A DNA stretch of 25,928 nucleotides from Bacillota bacterium (lineage in GTDB: Bacteria > Bacillota > Clostridia > Clostridiales > Clostridiaceae). The DNA lies in assembly GCA_023399035.1 (NCBI GenBank), contig JAEWQX010000172.1, positions 1-25,928 on the forward strand, given 5' to 3'. The notes under the pieces were generated by a model, which saw nothing but the letters and a program-made list of their open reading frames with translations, was not told the origin of the DNA and searched no databases. Position 1 is the stretch's first letter. The number at the start of each line of letters is the position of its first letter. Shown here piece by piece: positions 8,061-15,340 of the stretch. The position numbers were made by a program, and so were the translations under genes.

Positions 8061-9986
8061 ATGATTGTTCTAAGCTGCAAAGATATATGCAAAAGTTACG
8101 GTATAAATGAAGTATTAAAAAATATAACCTTTTCCATAAATGAAGGTGATAAAGTTGGAATCATAGGTTCAAATGGTGAAGGTAAGTCTACACTTTTTAA
8201 GATTCTTACAAAAGAGATTTCTTATGATGATGGTGAAATATTTATTGATAAAAATAAAACTATAGGATACCTGTCTCAGCATTTAGCTCTTGATTCATGT
8301 AACAGTATTCATGATGAAATGCTTATGGTTTTTGAAGATCTTCAAAGACTTGAAAAAAAGATTGCTGACCTTGAATTAAAAATGAATGAACCTTACGATG
8401 TCAACAATGCAGAATATCATGAAAAAATAATAAAAGATTATGGTACTGCTCAGGACCTTTATGAAAATCGTGGTGGTTTTACATACAAAGGAGAAATATC
8501 ACGTGTAATAAAAGGTTTAGGTTTTACAGAAAATGATTTTGATAAGATAATTTCAACATTGAGCGGAGGCCAGAAAACTAGAGTTGCTCTTTGTAAGCTC
8601 CTTCTTTTAAAACCAGATATACTTCTTCTTGATGAACCTACAAACCATCTTGATTTAGATGCAATTGAATGGCTTGAAGAATATTTAAAGGCTTATAAGG
8701 GAACTGTTATTGTAATTTCCCATGACAGATACTTTTTGGATTCTGTTACGACATCAACTTTTCAGGTTATAAATGGTCATGTTAACTGCTATAATGCTGC
8801 ATATACCAATTCACTTGAATTGATGAAAAAGGATTATGAAGCTAAATTAAAGGCATATAATCTTCAACAGGCAGAGATTAAAAGACAGGAAGCCATAATT
8901 GAAAAATTTAGATCATTCAATCGTGAAAAAAGTATAAAAAGAGCTGAAAGCAGAGAAAAGGCACTTGAAAAAATAGAGCGTCTTGATGCTCCTGATGCTG
9001 AGAAGAGTGCATCTAAAATTAAATTTGAGGCTTCAGTAAAAAGCGGGTATGATGTACTTCATGTTGAAAAATTAAGTAAAAGCTACGGTGAAAAAAAGCT
9101 ATTTTCTAATCTTTCTTTTGATTTAAAAAGAGGTGAAAAGATAGCTCTTATAGGAGAAAATGGCCGTGGTAAAACTACACTGTTTAAAATAATAATGGAT
9201 AAAATAAAGCCTGATTCAGGTTCTAAGGTTCTCGGAGCAAACGTAAATGTTGGATATTATGATCAGGAACAATCTAATCTTCATCTTGATAAAACCATAT
9301 TAGATGAGGTGTGGGATGACTTCCCTGAAATGACTACAACTGAACTAAGAACTGCCCTTGGCTCATTCTTATTCAGAAATGATGATGTTTTTAAGGAAAT
9401 TAATAAATTAAGTGGTGGAGAAAGATGCAGAATAAACCTTTTAAAGTTAATGCTTTCAAAATCAAATCTGCTTTTACTTGATGAACCTACAAACCATCTT
9501 GATATTCCTTCAAGAGAAGCATTGGAAGATGCTATCTTAAGCTATGACGGTACACTTATTGTAATTTCCCATGACAGATACTTCTTAAATAAAGTTATAC
9601 ATAGAATAGTAGAACTTCAGGAAGATGGTGCTCATGAGTACCTTGGTAACTACAATTATTATGTTGAAAAGAAGAAAAATCCACTAAGATTTGAAACCTA
9701 TGAAGGTACTGCAAATGGAAAGACTAAAACTGCTATAAAAGAAGAAAAGAAAAAGAAAAAAGCCCTTGAAAAAGAAGCAAAGGCAAAACAAAATGAAATA
9801 AAGAAGCTTGAAGATAATATAAACAAGCAGGAAGAAAGCCTTGCTAAACTTCAAGAAGACTTATGCAGAGAAGAAATTTATTCAAATCCATCTGAAAGTG
9901 AACGTGTAAATAAAGAAATCAAAAATCTTCAGGATGTAATTGCACATTTATATGAAAAGTGGGAAGAACTTTCAATGGAGGAATAA
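8061..9986 (+). CDS. ABC-F family ribosome-associated ATPase (YdiF/Uup-like)
   Basis: 641-residue soluble protein with two ABC domains and no membrane domain, the mark of ABC-F translation factors acting at the ribosomal E site. Domain 1: Walker A GSNGEGKST (36-44), signature LSGGQ (167-171), Walker B LLLDEP (188-193), HDRYF. Charged linker about 240-315 (P-site tRNA interaction motif region). Domain 2: GENGRGKTT (365-373), LSGGE (450-454), Walker B (471-476). A lysine/glutamate-rich coiled coil fills about 555-641. Length and C-terminal coiled coil match B. subtilis YdiF, so a housekeeping role is likelier than antibiotic protection. The start ATG has GGAGG. A divergent TetR gene lies upstream, but control by it is unproven. 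Confidence 0.92.
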   Translation: MIVLSCKDICKSYGINEVLKNITFSINEGDKVGIIGSNGEGKSTLFKILTKEISYDDGEIFIDKNKTIGYLSQHLALDSCNSIHDEMLMVFEDLQRLEKKIADLELKMNEPYDVNNAEYHEKIIKDYGTAQDLYENRGGFTYKGEISRVIKGLGFTENDFDKIISTLSGGQKTRVALCKLLLLKPDILLLDEPTNHLDLDAIEWLEEYLKAYKGTVIVISHDRYFLDSVTTSTFQVINGHVNCYNAAYTNSLELMKKDYEAKLKAYNLQQAEIKRQEAIIEKFRSFNREKSIKRAESREKALEKIERLDAPDAEKSASKIKFEASVKSGYDVLHVEKLSKSYGEKKLFSNLSFDLKRGEKIALIGENGRGKTTLFKIIMDKIKPDSGSKVLGANVNVGYYDQEQSNLHLDKTILDEVWDDFPEMTTTELRTALGSFLFRNDDVFKEINKLSGGERCRINLLKLMLSKSNLLLLDEPTNHLDIPSREALEDAILSYDGTLIVISHDRYFLNKVIHRIVELQEDGAHEYLGNYNYYVEKKKNPLRFETYEGTANGKTKTAIKEEKKKKKALEKEAKAKQNEIKKLEDNINKQEESLAKLQEDLCREEIYSNPSESERVNKEIKNLQDVIAHLYEKWEELSMEE

Positions 9987-10076
9987 AAAAGATTAAAAAT
10001 CTATTTATTACATCCTTTAACTATATGCATATACATGATTCCAGATTTTGATCTGCTATTATTTTGTTGAAAAGCA

Positions 10077-10111
10077 AAAATCCGTGTCACTCATATAGTG
10101 ATACGGATTTT
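10077..10111. terminator. Bidirectional terminator between the ABC-F gene and dut
   Basis: 15-bp stem with one G-U wobble: AAAATCCGTGTCACT (10077-10091) with AGTGATACGGATTTT (10097-10111) and a 5-base loop. The A/T ends give U tracts in both directions. Confidence 0.85.
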
Positions 10112-10144
10112 CATCATATATTTTCCTACCAACTTTTAACATAT

Positions 10145-10197
10145 TTATCCACAGGTTTTATAAATTTTATATGTATTTTAATTGATTTTGTGGATAA
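10145..10197. promoter_or_regulatory. Pair of perfect inverted DnaA boxes
   Basis: TTATCCACA at 10145-10153 and its reverse complement TGTGGATAA at 10189-10197, both exact matches to the DnaA-box consensus. Centres are 44 bp apart across an AT-rich spacer. They sit behind the dut stop codon, before the bidirectional terminator. No dnaA or dnaN gene is in the window, so this is not evidently oriC. It may be a DnaA-binding cluster. With a 35-base loop and no T tail it is a poor terminator. Confidence 0.55.
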
Positions 10198-10202
10198 AAT
10201 TG

Positions 10203-10640
10203 TTATTTAGTTCCTGAAGAACCAAATCCATTTGCTTTTCTTTCTGAATCAGATAATTCTTCTGCTTCCACAACATTTACTCTATAAACAGGCTTTACAA
10301 CCATTTGAGCTATTTTCATTCCTTCTTCTACAACAAAAGTTTCCTGTCCATGATTTATTATAATAACTCCTATTTCTCCTCTATATCCTTCATCAATTGT
10401 TCCTGGAGAATTTAACGTAGTTATACCATTCTTTAATGCTAAACCGCTTCTAGGTCTTATCTGTGCTTCTGTATTCTTAGGAAGCTCTATTTGTATTCCT
10501 GTATGTACAAGACCTCTTTCCCCTGGATTTAATACAAGTTTTTCAACAGCATATAAGTCAAGACCTGCATCTCCTTCATGAGCATAATTAGGTATAACTG
10601 CTTTTTCATTTATTTTTTTTATTTTTAATGTGTATTCCAT
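10203..10640 (-). CDS. dut: Deoxyuridine 5'-triphosphate nucleotidohydrolase (dUTPase)
   Basis: Trimeric enzyme hydrolysing dUTP to dUMP and PPi, which keeps uracil out of DNA and feeds dTMP synthesis. All five family motifs are present in 145 residues: DAGLDLYA (24-31), RPRSGLA (62-68), the uracil/Asp motif around GTIDEGYRGEIGV (80-92), the EEGMKIAQMV segment (105-114), and the C-terminal glycine-rich lid GFGSSGTK (138-145). The start ATG follows AGGTG with eight-base spacing. It is a single-gene unit: a terminator for the upstream minus-strand gene lies before it, and a bidirectional terminator lies after it. Chromosomal and phage dUTPases look alike, but no phage genes surround it. Confidence 0.95.
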   Translation of the reverse strand: MEYTLKIKKINEKAVIPNYAHEGDAGLDLYAVEKLVLNPGERGLVHTGIQIELPKNTEAQIRPRSGLALKNGITTLNSPGTIDEGYRGEIGVIIINHGQETFVVEEGMKIAQMVVKPVYRVNVVEAEELSDSERKANGFGSSGTK

Positions 10641-10703
10641 ATATTCTGCACCTACTTCATTATTTTTATTTCATCAATTGATTATAACTTAATATAATAT
10701 AAA

Positions 10704-10744
10704 AAATCTACATTAAATATAACTTAAATATTTAATGTAGATTT
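10704..10744 (-). terminator. Terminator of the GGDEF/Cna-B fusion ORF
   Basis: 16-bp perfect stem (10704-10719 with 10729-10744, arms AAATCTACATTAAATA and its complement), loop 9 bases. The plus-strand AAAAAA at 10701-10706 becomes a U tract in minus-strand RNA, directly downstream of the gene ending at 10765. Confidence 0.85.
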
Positions 10745-10764
10745 ATAAGCTAATTATGTTTACT

Positions 10765-11577
10765 TCAACTTCTATATTTCTTTAGCTTATTAACAATTAA
10801 TATTTTTTCTTTTTTATTATTACAGTCTATTGTTATTTCATTCCAATTTATATATTTAGGCTTTTCAAAATATTCCTTATCAATAATTTCTATTATTCTA
10901 TATGATCCATCCTCCACATTGGAAAATATAGCCTCACCATTTTCATCTGTAAATTTTGATTTGATAAGAATTGGTGATAATCCATTTATCTTATATAAAT
11001 TTATCTTTGCACCCTTTAAAATCTCCTGTTTTCCACAGTCAATTATAGCTTTTACAGATATTCTTCCATTATTAAAGGTTTCTCTACTAGCTTCATGCTT
11101 CATGTCCTTATTATCTGATTCACAATTACACTGTTTAGGGTTATCTTGTTTACAGCATGATTCATCATCTAAGATTTCAAATACACAGTTATCACCGCTG
11201 CATTCATAATATCTTATTTTATTATTTCCTGCAGATAAATTTATGCTTAAATTGCCTGCTCCTTTTTTATCCAAAGTACATTCATCTCCACTCATAAAAG
11301 CATCCTTTCCAAATTGTATTTCTATATATAATATGGTTTCAGACATCTTTATGTGATTGTGTTTTCTTAAAATGATAAGCACATATTCTTTATTAAAAGC
11401 TTTATTTTTATCTACATTAGGAAGCAGTACTATAACTTCTTCTCCTCCATATCTTCCGATAATATCATTCTTGCTTATAGTTTTCTTTACTTCCTTTGTT
11501 AATTTAATTAGTACTTCATCTCCCACTTGATGGCCATATTTATCATTAACGCCTTTAAAATCATCAATATCAAACAT
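10765..11577 (-). CDS. Chimeric ORF: truncated GGDEF fragment fused to a Cna-B/SpaA-like protein
   Basis: 270 residues with two unlike halves. Residues 1-61 are the middle of a diguanylate cyclase domain (MFDIDDFKGVNDKYGHQVGD, then RYGGEEVIVLLP with GGEEV in place of GGEEF) that stops after KNKAF. From about residue 78 (MSETILYIEI, ATG at 11346, no good ribosome site) a different protein begins: a beta-rich N-terminal part with C49 and C54 of MSETI numbering, a Cys-rich linker (CCKQ...CNC), then a prealbumin/Cna-B-like domain starting GRISVKAIIDCGKQEI and containing TDENGEAIFSNVEDGSYRI. There is no signal peptide or sortase motif. The 193-residue tail (10765-11346) may be the intact gene, with its N-terminus joined to GGDEF debris by a deletion. 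Expression is uncertain. Confidence 0.6.
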   Translation of the reverse strand: MFDIDDFKGVNDKYGHQVGDEVLIKLTKEVKKTISKNDIIGRYGGEEVIVLLPNVDKNKAFNKEYVLIILRKHNHIKMSETILYIEIQFGKDAFMSGDECTLDKKGAGNLSINLSAGNNKIRYYECSGDNCVFEILDDESCCKQDNPKQCNCESDNKDMKHEASRETFNNGRISVKAIIDCGKQEILKGAKINLYKINGLSPILIKSKFTDENGEAIFSNVEDGSYRIIEIIDKEYFEKPKYINWNEITIDCNNKKEKILIVNKLKKYRS

Positions 11578-11820
11578 TATTACTGCAAACTGACTCTTAT
11601 CCAGACTTGAACCTTATAACAAAAATATAAGAGATTCTTCGAAATACTTTCTATTGTATACAGAAGTAAGTTTATCTAATGTTGAGCTTATTGTTAAATT
11701 ATATTTTTCAAGTAAAAATGCAAGAAATGGCTTAAAGCTCTCAATTACTTTTTTAGATGCTGCCTGCGCACTTCTAAGAATCCACTATTATTAACATATG
11801 TTATCGTATCATTCTGAGTT
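11385..11820 (-). pseudogene. Degraded GGDEF (diguanylate cyclase) gene remnant
   Basis: Upstream of and in frame with the fusion ORF, translation gives KKVIESFKPFLAFLLEKYN, then STLDKLTSVYNRKYFEESL, an in-frame TAA (11614-11616), then GSSLDKSQFAVIMFDIDDFK. These are consecutive pieces of one GGDEF domain broken by a stop codon. Further upstream the frame closes with three stops, while a neighbouring frame carries ILTQNDTITYVNNSGFLE, PAS-like. That implies a frameshift near 11780. The 3' part of the GGDEF domain is missing. Stop, frameshift, degenerate signature and truncation together make this a pseudogene. Confidence 0.8.
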
Positions 11821-11887
11821 AGAATATTTATGATTAAAATTATATGAAATAATGAGTATGTCAATTGTAGATTACAATATTAAGCAT

Positions 11888-11922
11888 AAAAAATAATCAG
11901 CGTTAATCGCTGATTATTTTTT
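11888..11922. terminator. Terminator of the uracil permease gene
   Basis: Perfect 15-bp stem AAAAAATAATCAGCG (11888-11902) with 11908-11922, loop TTAAT. It is symmetrical with A and T runs, so it works in both directions. It lies 20 bases past the uraA stop on the minus strand and just before the GGDEF remnant. Confidence 0.9.
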
Positions 11923-11941
11923 ATAGTTCTATTACTAATTT

Positions 11942-13207
11942 TTATTTATTATTTTTTCCGAAACCATTTAATATTAGATTTAATATCACACCTACTATTG
12001 CTGCAAAACTTAATCCTGACATTGTTACAGTATCAGTAATTTTGATTCCAATAAATATTCCAAAGTAATCTTCAAGGATTTTTCCACCAAACCCTATTAT
12101 TAGTATTACAGCCATTACAATTATGTTTTTCCAATTCATCTTTACTCTTTCTCTCTTTATAGTCTTTACTCCTACAAGAGCTATCATTGAAAATAACATT
12201 AAACTTATACCACCCATTACACATGAAGGAATGGTTCTTATTGTCATTCCAAATTTAGAAATAAAGCTTAATACTATTGCAAAAACTGCTGCTAATCTTA
12301 ATATAGAAGGATCATAATTTTTAGTTATAGCTAAAACCCCTGTATTTTCGCCATAAGTTGTATTTGCTGGTCCTCCAAGTAATGATGCACTTATAGTTGC
12401 AAGACCATCTCCTAATAAAGTTCTGTTTAGACCTGGATCCTTAATAAAATCTTTACCTACTACCTGACCATTTGTTGTAATATCACCGATATGTTCCATA
12501 AATGTTGCAAGCACTACTGGTGCTATCATCATTATAGCTCCAATGCTGAATTTAGGAAGTGTAAAGTTTGGTACTGCTACCATTTGAGCACTTGATATTG
12601 CTGCTGTATCAACTAATCCTGTCATTAATGATACTACATATCCAACCGCAACACCGCAAAGTATAGCTATTTGAGAAATAAATCCTTTTCCGAAGTTTTT
12701 TATTAAAAGTGTTGTTCCTAATGTTATAACTGCAATTATGATATTTGTCATAGCCATATCTAATGCTGTAGGAATTAAGTTTAACCCTATTACCATTATC
12801 ATTGGTCCTACTACCTGTGCTGGTAAAAATGAATGTAATCTATCTGTACCAATTTTTTTAATTAAGAATGACATTATTACATATATCAATCCTGCCACAA
12901 AGATTCCGCCTTGAGCATATCTCAAATCTCCGTAAACTTCTCCTACTGCTATAATAACTGGAATAAATGCAAATGATGAACCTAGGAACACTGGAACTTT
13001 TCTTTTAGTACATAAATGGAAAATAAGAGTTCCAAGTCCTGCACAAAATAGTGCTACTGATATATCTAGGCCTGTTAGTATCGGCACTAACACTGTTGAT
13101 CCAAACATGGCAATGAGATGCTGAAGAGCCATGATTACTTTAATACCTGTTTTCTTTACTGAAGACTCCTCAATATTTTTCGATGTGATTTCTGTTAATT
13201 CTGACAT
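11942..13207 (-). CDS. uraA: Uracil permease (NCS2 family, UraA/PyrP)
   Basis: Membrane uracil:proton symporter of the nucleobase-cation-symport-2 family, 421 residues with 12-14 hydrophobic segments. Family marks: ALQHLIAMFGSTVLVPILTG near the N-terminus, a GSSFAFIP half-helix, and FMEHIGDITTNGQVVGKDF then GGPANTTYGENTGVLAITK, the substrate-binding region with the conserved Glu and the NTTYGEN motif. Start: ATG at 13207 has GAGGAGG six bases upstream. The longer frame from TTG 13222 begins inside that ribosome site and is rejected. The PyrR-type attenuator in its leader independently supports uracil rather than xanthine as substrate. It is monocistronic, ended by a 15-bp hairpin. Confidence 0.93.
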   Translation of the reverse strand: MSELTEITSKNIEESSVKKTGIKVIMALQHLIAMFGSTVLVPILTGLDISVALFCAGLGTLIFHLCTKRKVPVFLGSSFAFIPVIIAVGEVYGDLRYAQGGIFVAGLIYVIMSFLIKKIGTDRLHSFLPAQVVGPMIMVIGLNLIPTALDMAMTNIIIAVITLGTTLLIKNFGKGFISQIAILCGVAVGYVVSLMTGLVDTAAISSAQMVAVPNFTLPKFSIGAIMMIAPVVLATFMEHIGDITTNGQVVGKDFIKDPGLNRTLLGDGLATISASLLGGPANTTYGENTGVLAITKNYDPSILRLAAVFAIVLSFISKFGMTIRTIPSCVMGGISLMLFSMIALVGVKTIKRERVKMNWKNIIVMAVILIIGFGGKILEDYFGIFIGIKITDTVTMSGLSFAAIVGVILNLILNGFGKNNK

Positions 13208-13226
13208 ACTATACCTCCTCAAAATT

Positions 13227-13253
13227 AAAAGAAGAAAATTACTTTCTCCCTTT
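13227..13253 (-). terminator. PyrR-controlled attenuator terminator in the uraA leader
   Basis: On the minus strand AAAGGGAGAAA (13253-13243) pairs with TTTCTTCTTTT (13237-13227) around GTAAT, 11 bp with two G-U pairs, followed by a U-rich tail just before the ribosome site. It lies immediately after the PyrR binding loop, the usual order of the pyr attenuator. Confidence 0.65.
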
Positions 13254-13255
13254 TT

Positions 13256-13269
13256 AGCCTCTCTGGACT
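13256..13269 (-). promoter_or_regulatory. PyrR binding loop (pyr anti-antiterminator)
   Basis: Minus-strand AGTCCAGAGAGGCT exactly fits the PyrR-binding-loop consensus ARUCCNGNGAGGYU. UMP/UTP-bound PyrR stabilises this loop, blocking antitermination and lowering expression. Placed between promoter and terminator in the leader of the uracil permease. pyrR itself is not in the window. Confidence 0.85.
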
Positions 13270-13341
13270 AGAATTAAAAGATGTCTTAGAATACTTTAAT
13301 ATTTATTTATAAATCAAAAATTTTCTACAAATTTCTATCAA

Positions 13342-13370
13342 ATTATATCACCTTATAAACTATAGTTCAA
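13342..13370 (-). promoter_or_regulatory. Sigma-A promoter of uraA
   Basis: Minus-strand TTGAAC (13370-13365), a 17-base spacer and TATAAT (13347-13342). This would give a leader of roughly 128 bases containing the PyrR loop and attenuator. Confidence 0.75.
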
Positions 13371-13480
13371 CATAATATAAAATATTTTTATGTATTACCC
13401 ATTAAAATAAAATAATTTAAAATAAAAACTGTGTATTTGTATATAATATGTGTGTATTAAAATTTTATGAAGGTGATTAT

Positions 13481-14212
13481 ATGAATTTTAAAAAATTTAA
13501 TAAATTTATGATTTTAATCTTAGTAATCATTACATTTTTTTCATTCAATATAACTGTTCCCTATGCTGATGAAACAAATGAAATGAAAAGTGATACTAAG
13601 ATAATATATCTTACTTTTGATGATGGCCCTGCTGGCAAAGTTACAAAAGATGTTTTGGATATATTAAAAGAAAACGAAGTACATGCAACTTTCTTTTTGA
13701 TAGGATGTCAGATTAAAAATCAAGAAGAACTGGTTAAAAGAATGTATGATGAAGGTCATTCTATTGGACTTCATAGTATGACACATAAAAAAAATTCGTT
13801 ATACTGCTCAAATGAGCATTTTCTAAAAGAGATGCTTGACACTCAGGAACTTATAAGCACAGTTATTCCAATAAAACCAAATATATTAAGATTCCCTTTT
13901 GGATGTAATAATAATACATATAAAATTTCTCAGTCAATGGTTGACCTGCTTCACGAAAATAATCTGAAAATATACGACTGGAACACTGACAGCGGTGATG
14001 GTGCAAATCCAAATTCTGATCCATCAACGCTGATAAAAAATGCAAAAAGCAAAAAAGATAAGGTTATTCTATTAATGCATTGCTCATATATAAGCAAAAA
14101 TTCTGTAAAAGCTCTTCCATGCATTATAAAATACTACAAAGATAATGGATATGAATTTAAAACTATCGATGAAAATACACCTGAAGAATTTCATTTTATA
14201 AAAAGAAAATAA
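13481..14212 (+). CDS. Secreted polysaccharide deacetylase (NodB/PgdA-like)
   Basis: Metal-dependent carbohydrate esterase family 4 enzyme, probably removing acetyl groups from peptidoglycan or another wall glycan outside the membrane. 243 residues: signal peptide about 1-29 (basic NFKKFNK, hydrophobic ILILVIITFF, likely cleavage at PYA-D). Motif 1 is TFDDGP with D47/D48. Motif 2 is HSMTH with metal ligands H98 and H102. Motif 3 is RFPFG (137-141), then DWNTDSGD (167-174) and LLMHC with H200. All catalytic positions look intact. Start: ATG at 13481 with GAAGGTG. A longer frame from ATG 13448 lacks a ribosome site and would bury the signal peptide. A TATAAT lies at 13442-13447. Divergent from uraA, followed by a hairpin. 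Confidence 0.9.
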   Translation: MNFKKFNKFMILILVIITFFSFNITVPYADETNEMKSDTKIIYLTFDDGPAGKVTKDVLDILKENEVHATFFLIGCQIKNQEELVKRMYDEGHSIGLHSMTHKKNSLYCSNEHFLKEMLDTQELISTVIPIKPNILRFPFGCNNNTYKISQSMVDLLHENNLKIYDWNTDSGDGANPNSDPSTLIKNAKSKKDKVILLMHCSYISKNSVKALPCIIKYYKDNGYEFKTIDENTPEEFHFIKRK

Positions 14213-14237
14213 TATAAATAAAGCTAAAAAATAAAAT

Positions 14238-14274
14238 AACCTGGTCTAAAATATTTTTAATTTTAAACCAGGTT
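14238..14274. terminator. Terminator between the deacetylase and trpP
   Basis: Arms AACCTGGTCTAAAA (14238-14251) and TTTTAAACCAGGTT (14261-14274) pair with one mismatch. TTTT follows on the plus strand. It lies between two convergent genes and probably serves both. Confidence 0.75.
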
Positions 14275-14291
14275 TTAATATTAATCAATTT

Positions 14292-14837
14292 TTATTTATT
14301 AACTAGATAAGCTCCTGTGGCTGCTGCTGTTCTTTCAACAATTTTGAATAATGCAAATCCGAGAATTGTGTTTATTAATGCTGCTGTAAGAACAACACTT
14401 ATAAATAATTCAATAAATGCTCCTGCTTCAATCCCACCAATTATAATAGCTACAGTTATAAATAATGTTCCACTAATTGTTGTTCCTATTGGTAATATGA
14501 TCATCATTAATTTGTTAATATCCAATTTATTTCTTATTAAAGTAATTAGGGCAAACATTATATTAGTAGTTATAAATTTATCAACTATATTTGGTATCTG
14601 TCCCATTGGCATCTTTGTTGTCATTGCTGCAAATATTCCTACAGCTATTCCACAAATTAAATTAGTTTTGTAATCTCTGTTATATATCATTATTATAAAA
14701 AGCATAGCCAATGATAAATCAGGCTGCATGCTTATACCAAAAAGCGGTATTGCAGGTGTTATCTGATGTAAAATTGCTCCTATAGCTATTAATATTGCAT
14801 TTGTAGTCATTTTCTTTGTATTTAAATTTGTATTCAT
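14292..14837 (-). CDS. trpP: Tryptophan transporter TrpP
   Basis: Small polytopic membrane protein, 181 residues with five to six hydrophobic segments, matching the TrpP (YhaG) family of tryptophan importers. Recognisable features are the N-terminal AILIAIGAILHQITPAIP, SMQPDLSLAMLFIIM, and MTTKMPMGQIPNIVDKF, which parallels the GGQLPNMIDKF of the B. subtilis protein as I recall it. The start ATG has GAGGAG. Upstream on the same strand is a complete T-box with a UGG (Trp) specifier, so uptake should rise when charged tRNA-Trp is low. The T-box is the strongest evidence for tryptophan. Transport partners, if any, are not in the window. Confidence 0.88.
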   Translation of the reverse strand: MNTNLNTKKMTTNAILIAIGAILHQITPAIPLFGISMQPDLSLAMLFIIMIYNRDYKTNLICGIAVGIFAAMTTKMPMGQIPNIVDKFITTNIMFALITLIRNKLDINKLMMIILPIGTTISGTLFITVAIIIGGIEAGAFIELFISVVLTAALINTILGFALFKIVERTAAATGAYLVNK

Positions 14838-14930
14838 AATAAAATCTCCTCTTCAATAAAATTAATTAATTACTATTTTCCTGTTATCTATTTTCTTTTA
14901 ATTATTTCTTTCTTTCATAACATAAATATC

Positions 14931-14978
14931 AACCCCCACTGATAATAATCAGTTAGCCGTTTGGAGCTGGTAGTAACT
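14931..14978 (-). other. GC-rich structured island between the T-box and trpP
   Basis: Inside an A/T-rich leader, this segment forms ACTGAT (14938-14943) / ATCAGT (14948-14953) with a 4-base loop. It also holds AGTTA (14951-14955) / TAACT (14974-14978), and CUCC and GGGG runs on the RNA that could pair as a pseudoknot. It lies about 45 bases after the T-box terminator and about 95 bases before trpP. I recognise no known riboswitch in it. Confidence 0.4.
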
Positions 14979-15021
14979 TTAATAAATTTTATTTTCAGAA
15001 GATTATGCAGAATTTTAAGAT

Positions 15022-15053
15022 AAAAAAACGTCCTATTTATAATAAATAGGACG
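15022..15053 (-). terminator. T-box leader terminator upstream of trpP
   Basis: On the minus strand CGTCCTATTT and AAATAGGACG form a 10-bp stem with loop ATTAT, followed by seven T. It is the terminator alternative to the T-box antiterminator. Confidence 0.9.
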
Positions 15054-15306
15054 GATAATTCCGCGTTGCCACCTAAATTGTATCTTCTTAAACAAAAATA
15101 CCACTCAACTTCAAGTACTAACATACTCTATTCGCTATAACGTGCGACACACGGCGCAACTACTCTCAATTTCATAAATAAAAAGATTTCATATTGCTTC
15201 TCAGAGGCCCATTCACCATTCGCTACCGTGCTGAAATCTCACCATCTTCAGCTCTCTTTGACATTGCATCCTGACTACTCTTCCTCTTCCTGGAATTTAT
15301 TTCTTA
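15022..15306 (-). promoter_or_regulatory. T-box riboswitch (tRNA-Trp) controlling trpP
   Basis: Minus-strand leader with the standard order. Stem I holds the AGUA bulge (GAAGAGTAGTCAGGATG) and an apical AGAGAGCTGAAGATGGTGAG. The specifier loop GAATGGG has UGG at 15209-15211, read by the Trp anticodon. A GC-rich hairpin follows, then the T-box sequence AGGTGGCAACGCGG (15061-15074), then the terminator. The variable base in UGGN is C, which would pair with a G discriminator base, the expected base in bacterial tRNA-Trp. Uncharged tRNA-Trp should favour readthrough into trpP. Confidence 0.93.
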
Positions 15307-15311
15307 TATAT

Positions 15312-15340
15312 ATAATATTCTCTTTAAACTATTTTGTCAA
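15312..15340 (-). promoter_or_regulatory. Sigma-A promoter of the trpP T-box transcript
   Basis: TTGACA (15340-15335), exactly 17 bases, TATTAT (15317-15312) on the minus strand. The -35 overlaps the TGA stop codon of the upstream EAL gene (15337-15339). Confidence 0.85.

Noticed and set aside
10144..10198. The 10-bp inverted repeat after dut read as a terminator
   Set aside because: The loop would be 35 bases and no T tail follows. The arms are exact DnaA boxes, and a far better hairpin lies at 10077-10111.
13208..13340. Purine riboswitch upstream of the NCS2 permease
   Set aside because: The conserved purine-aptamer loops are absent and the leader is explained fully by a PyrR loop and attenuator.
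14915..15124. 69-residue minus-strand ORF in the trpP leader
   Set aside because: It overlaps the T-box antiterminator and terminator and has no family resemblance. A chance open frame in a leader RNA.
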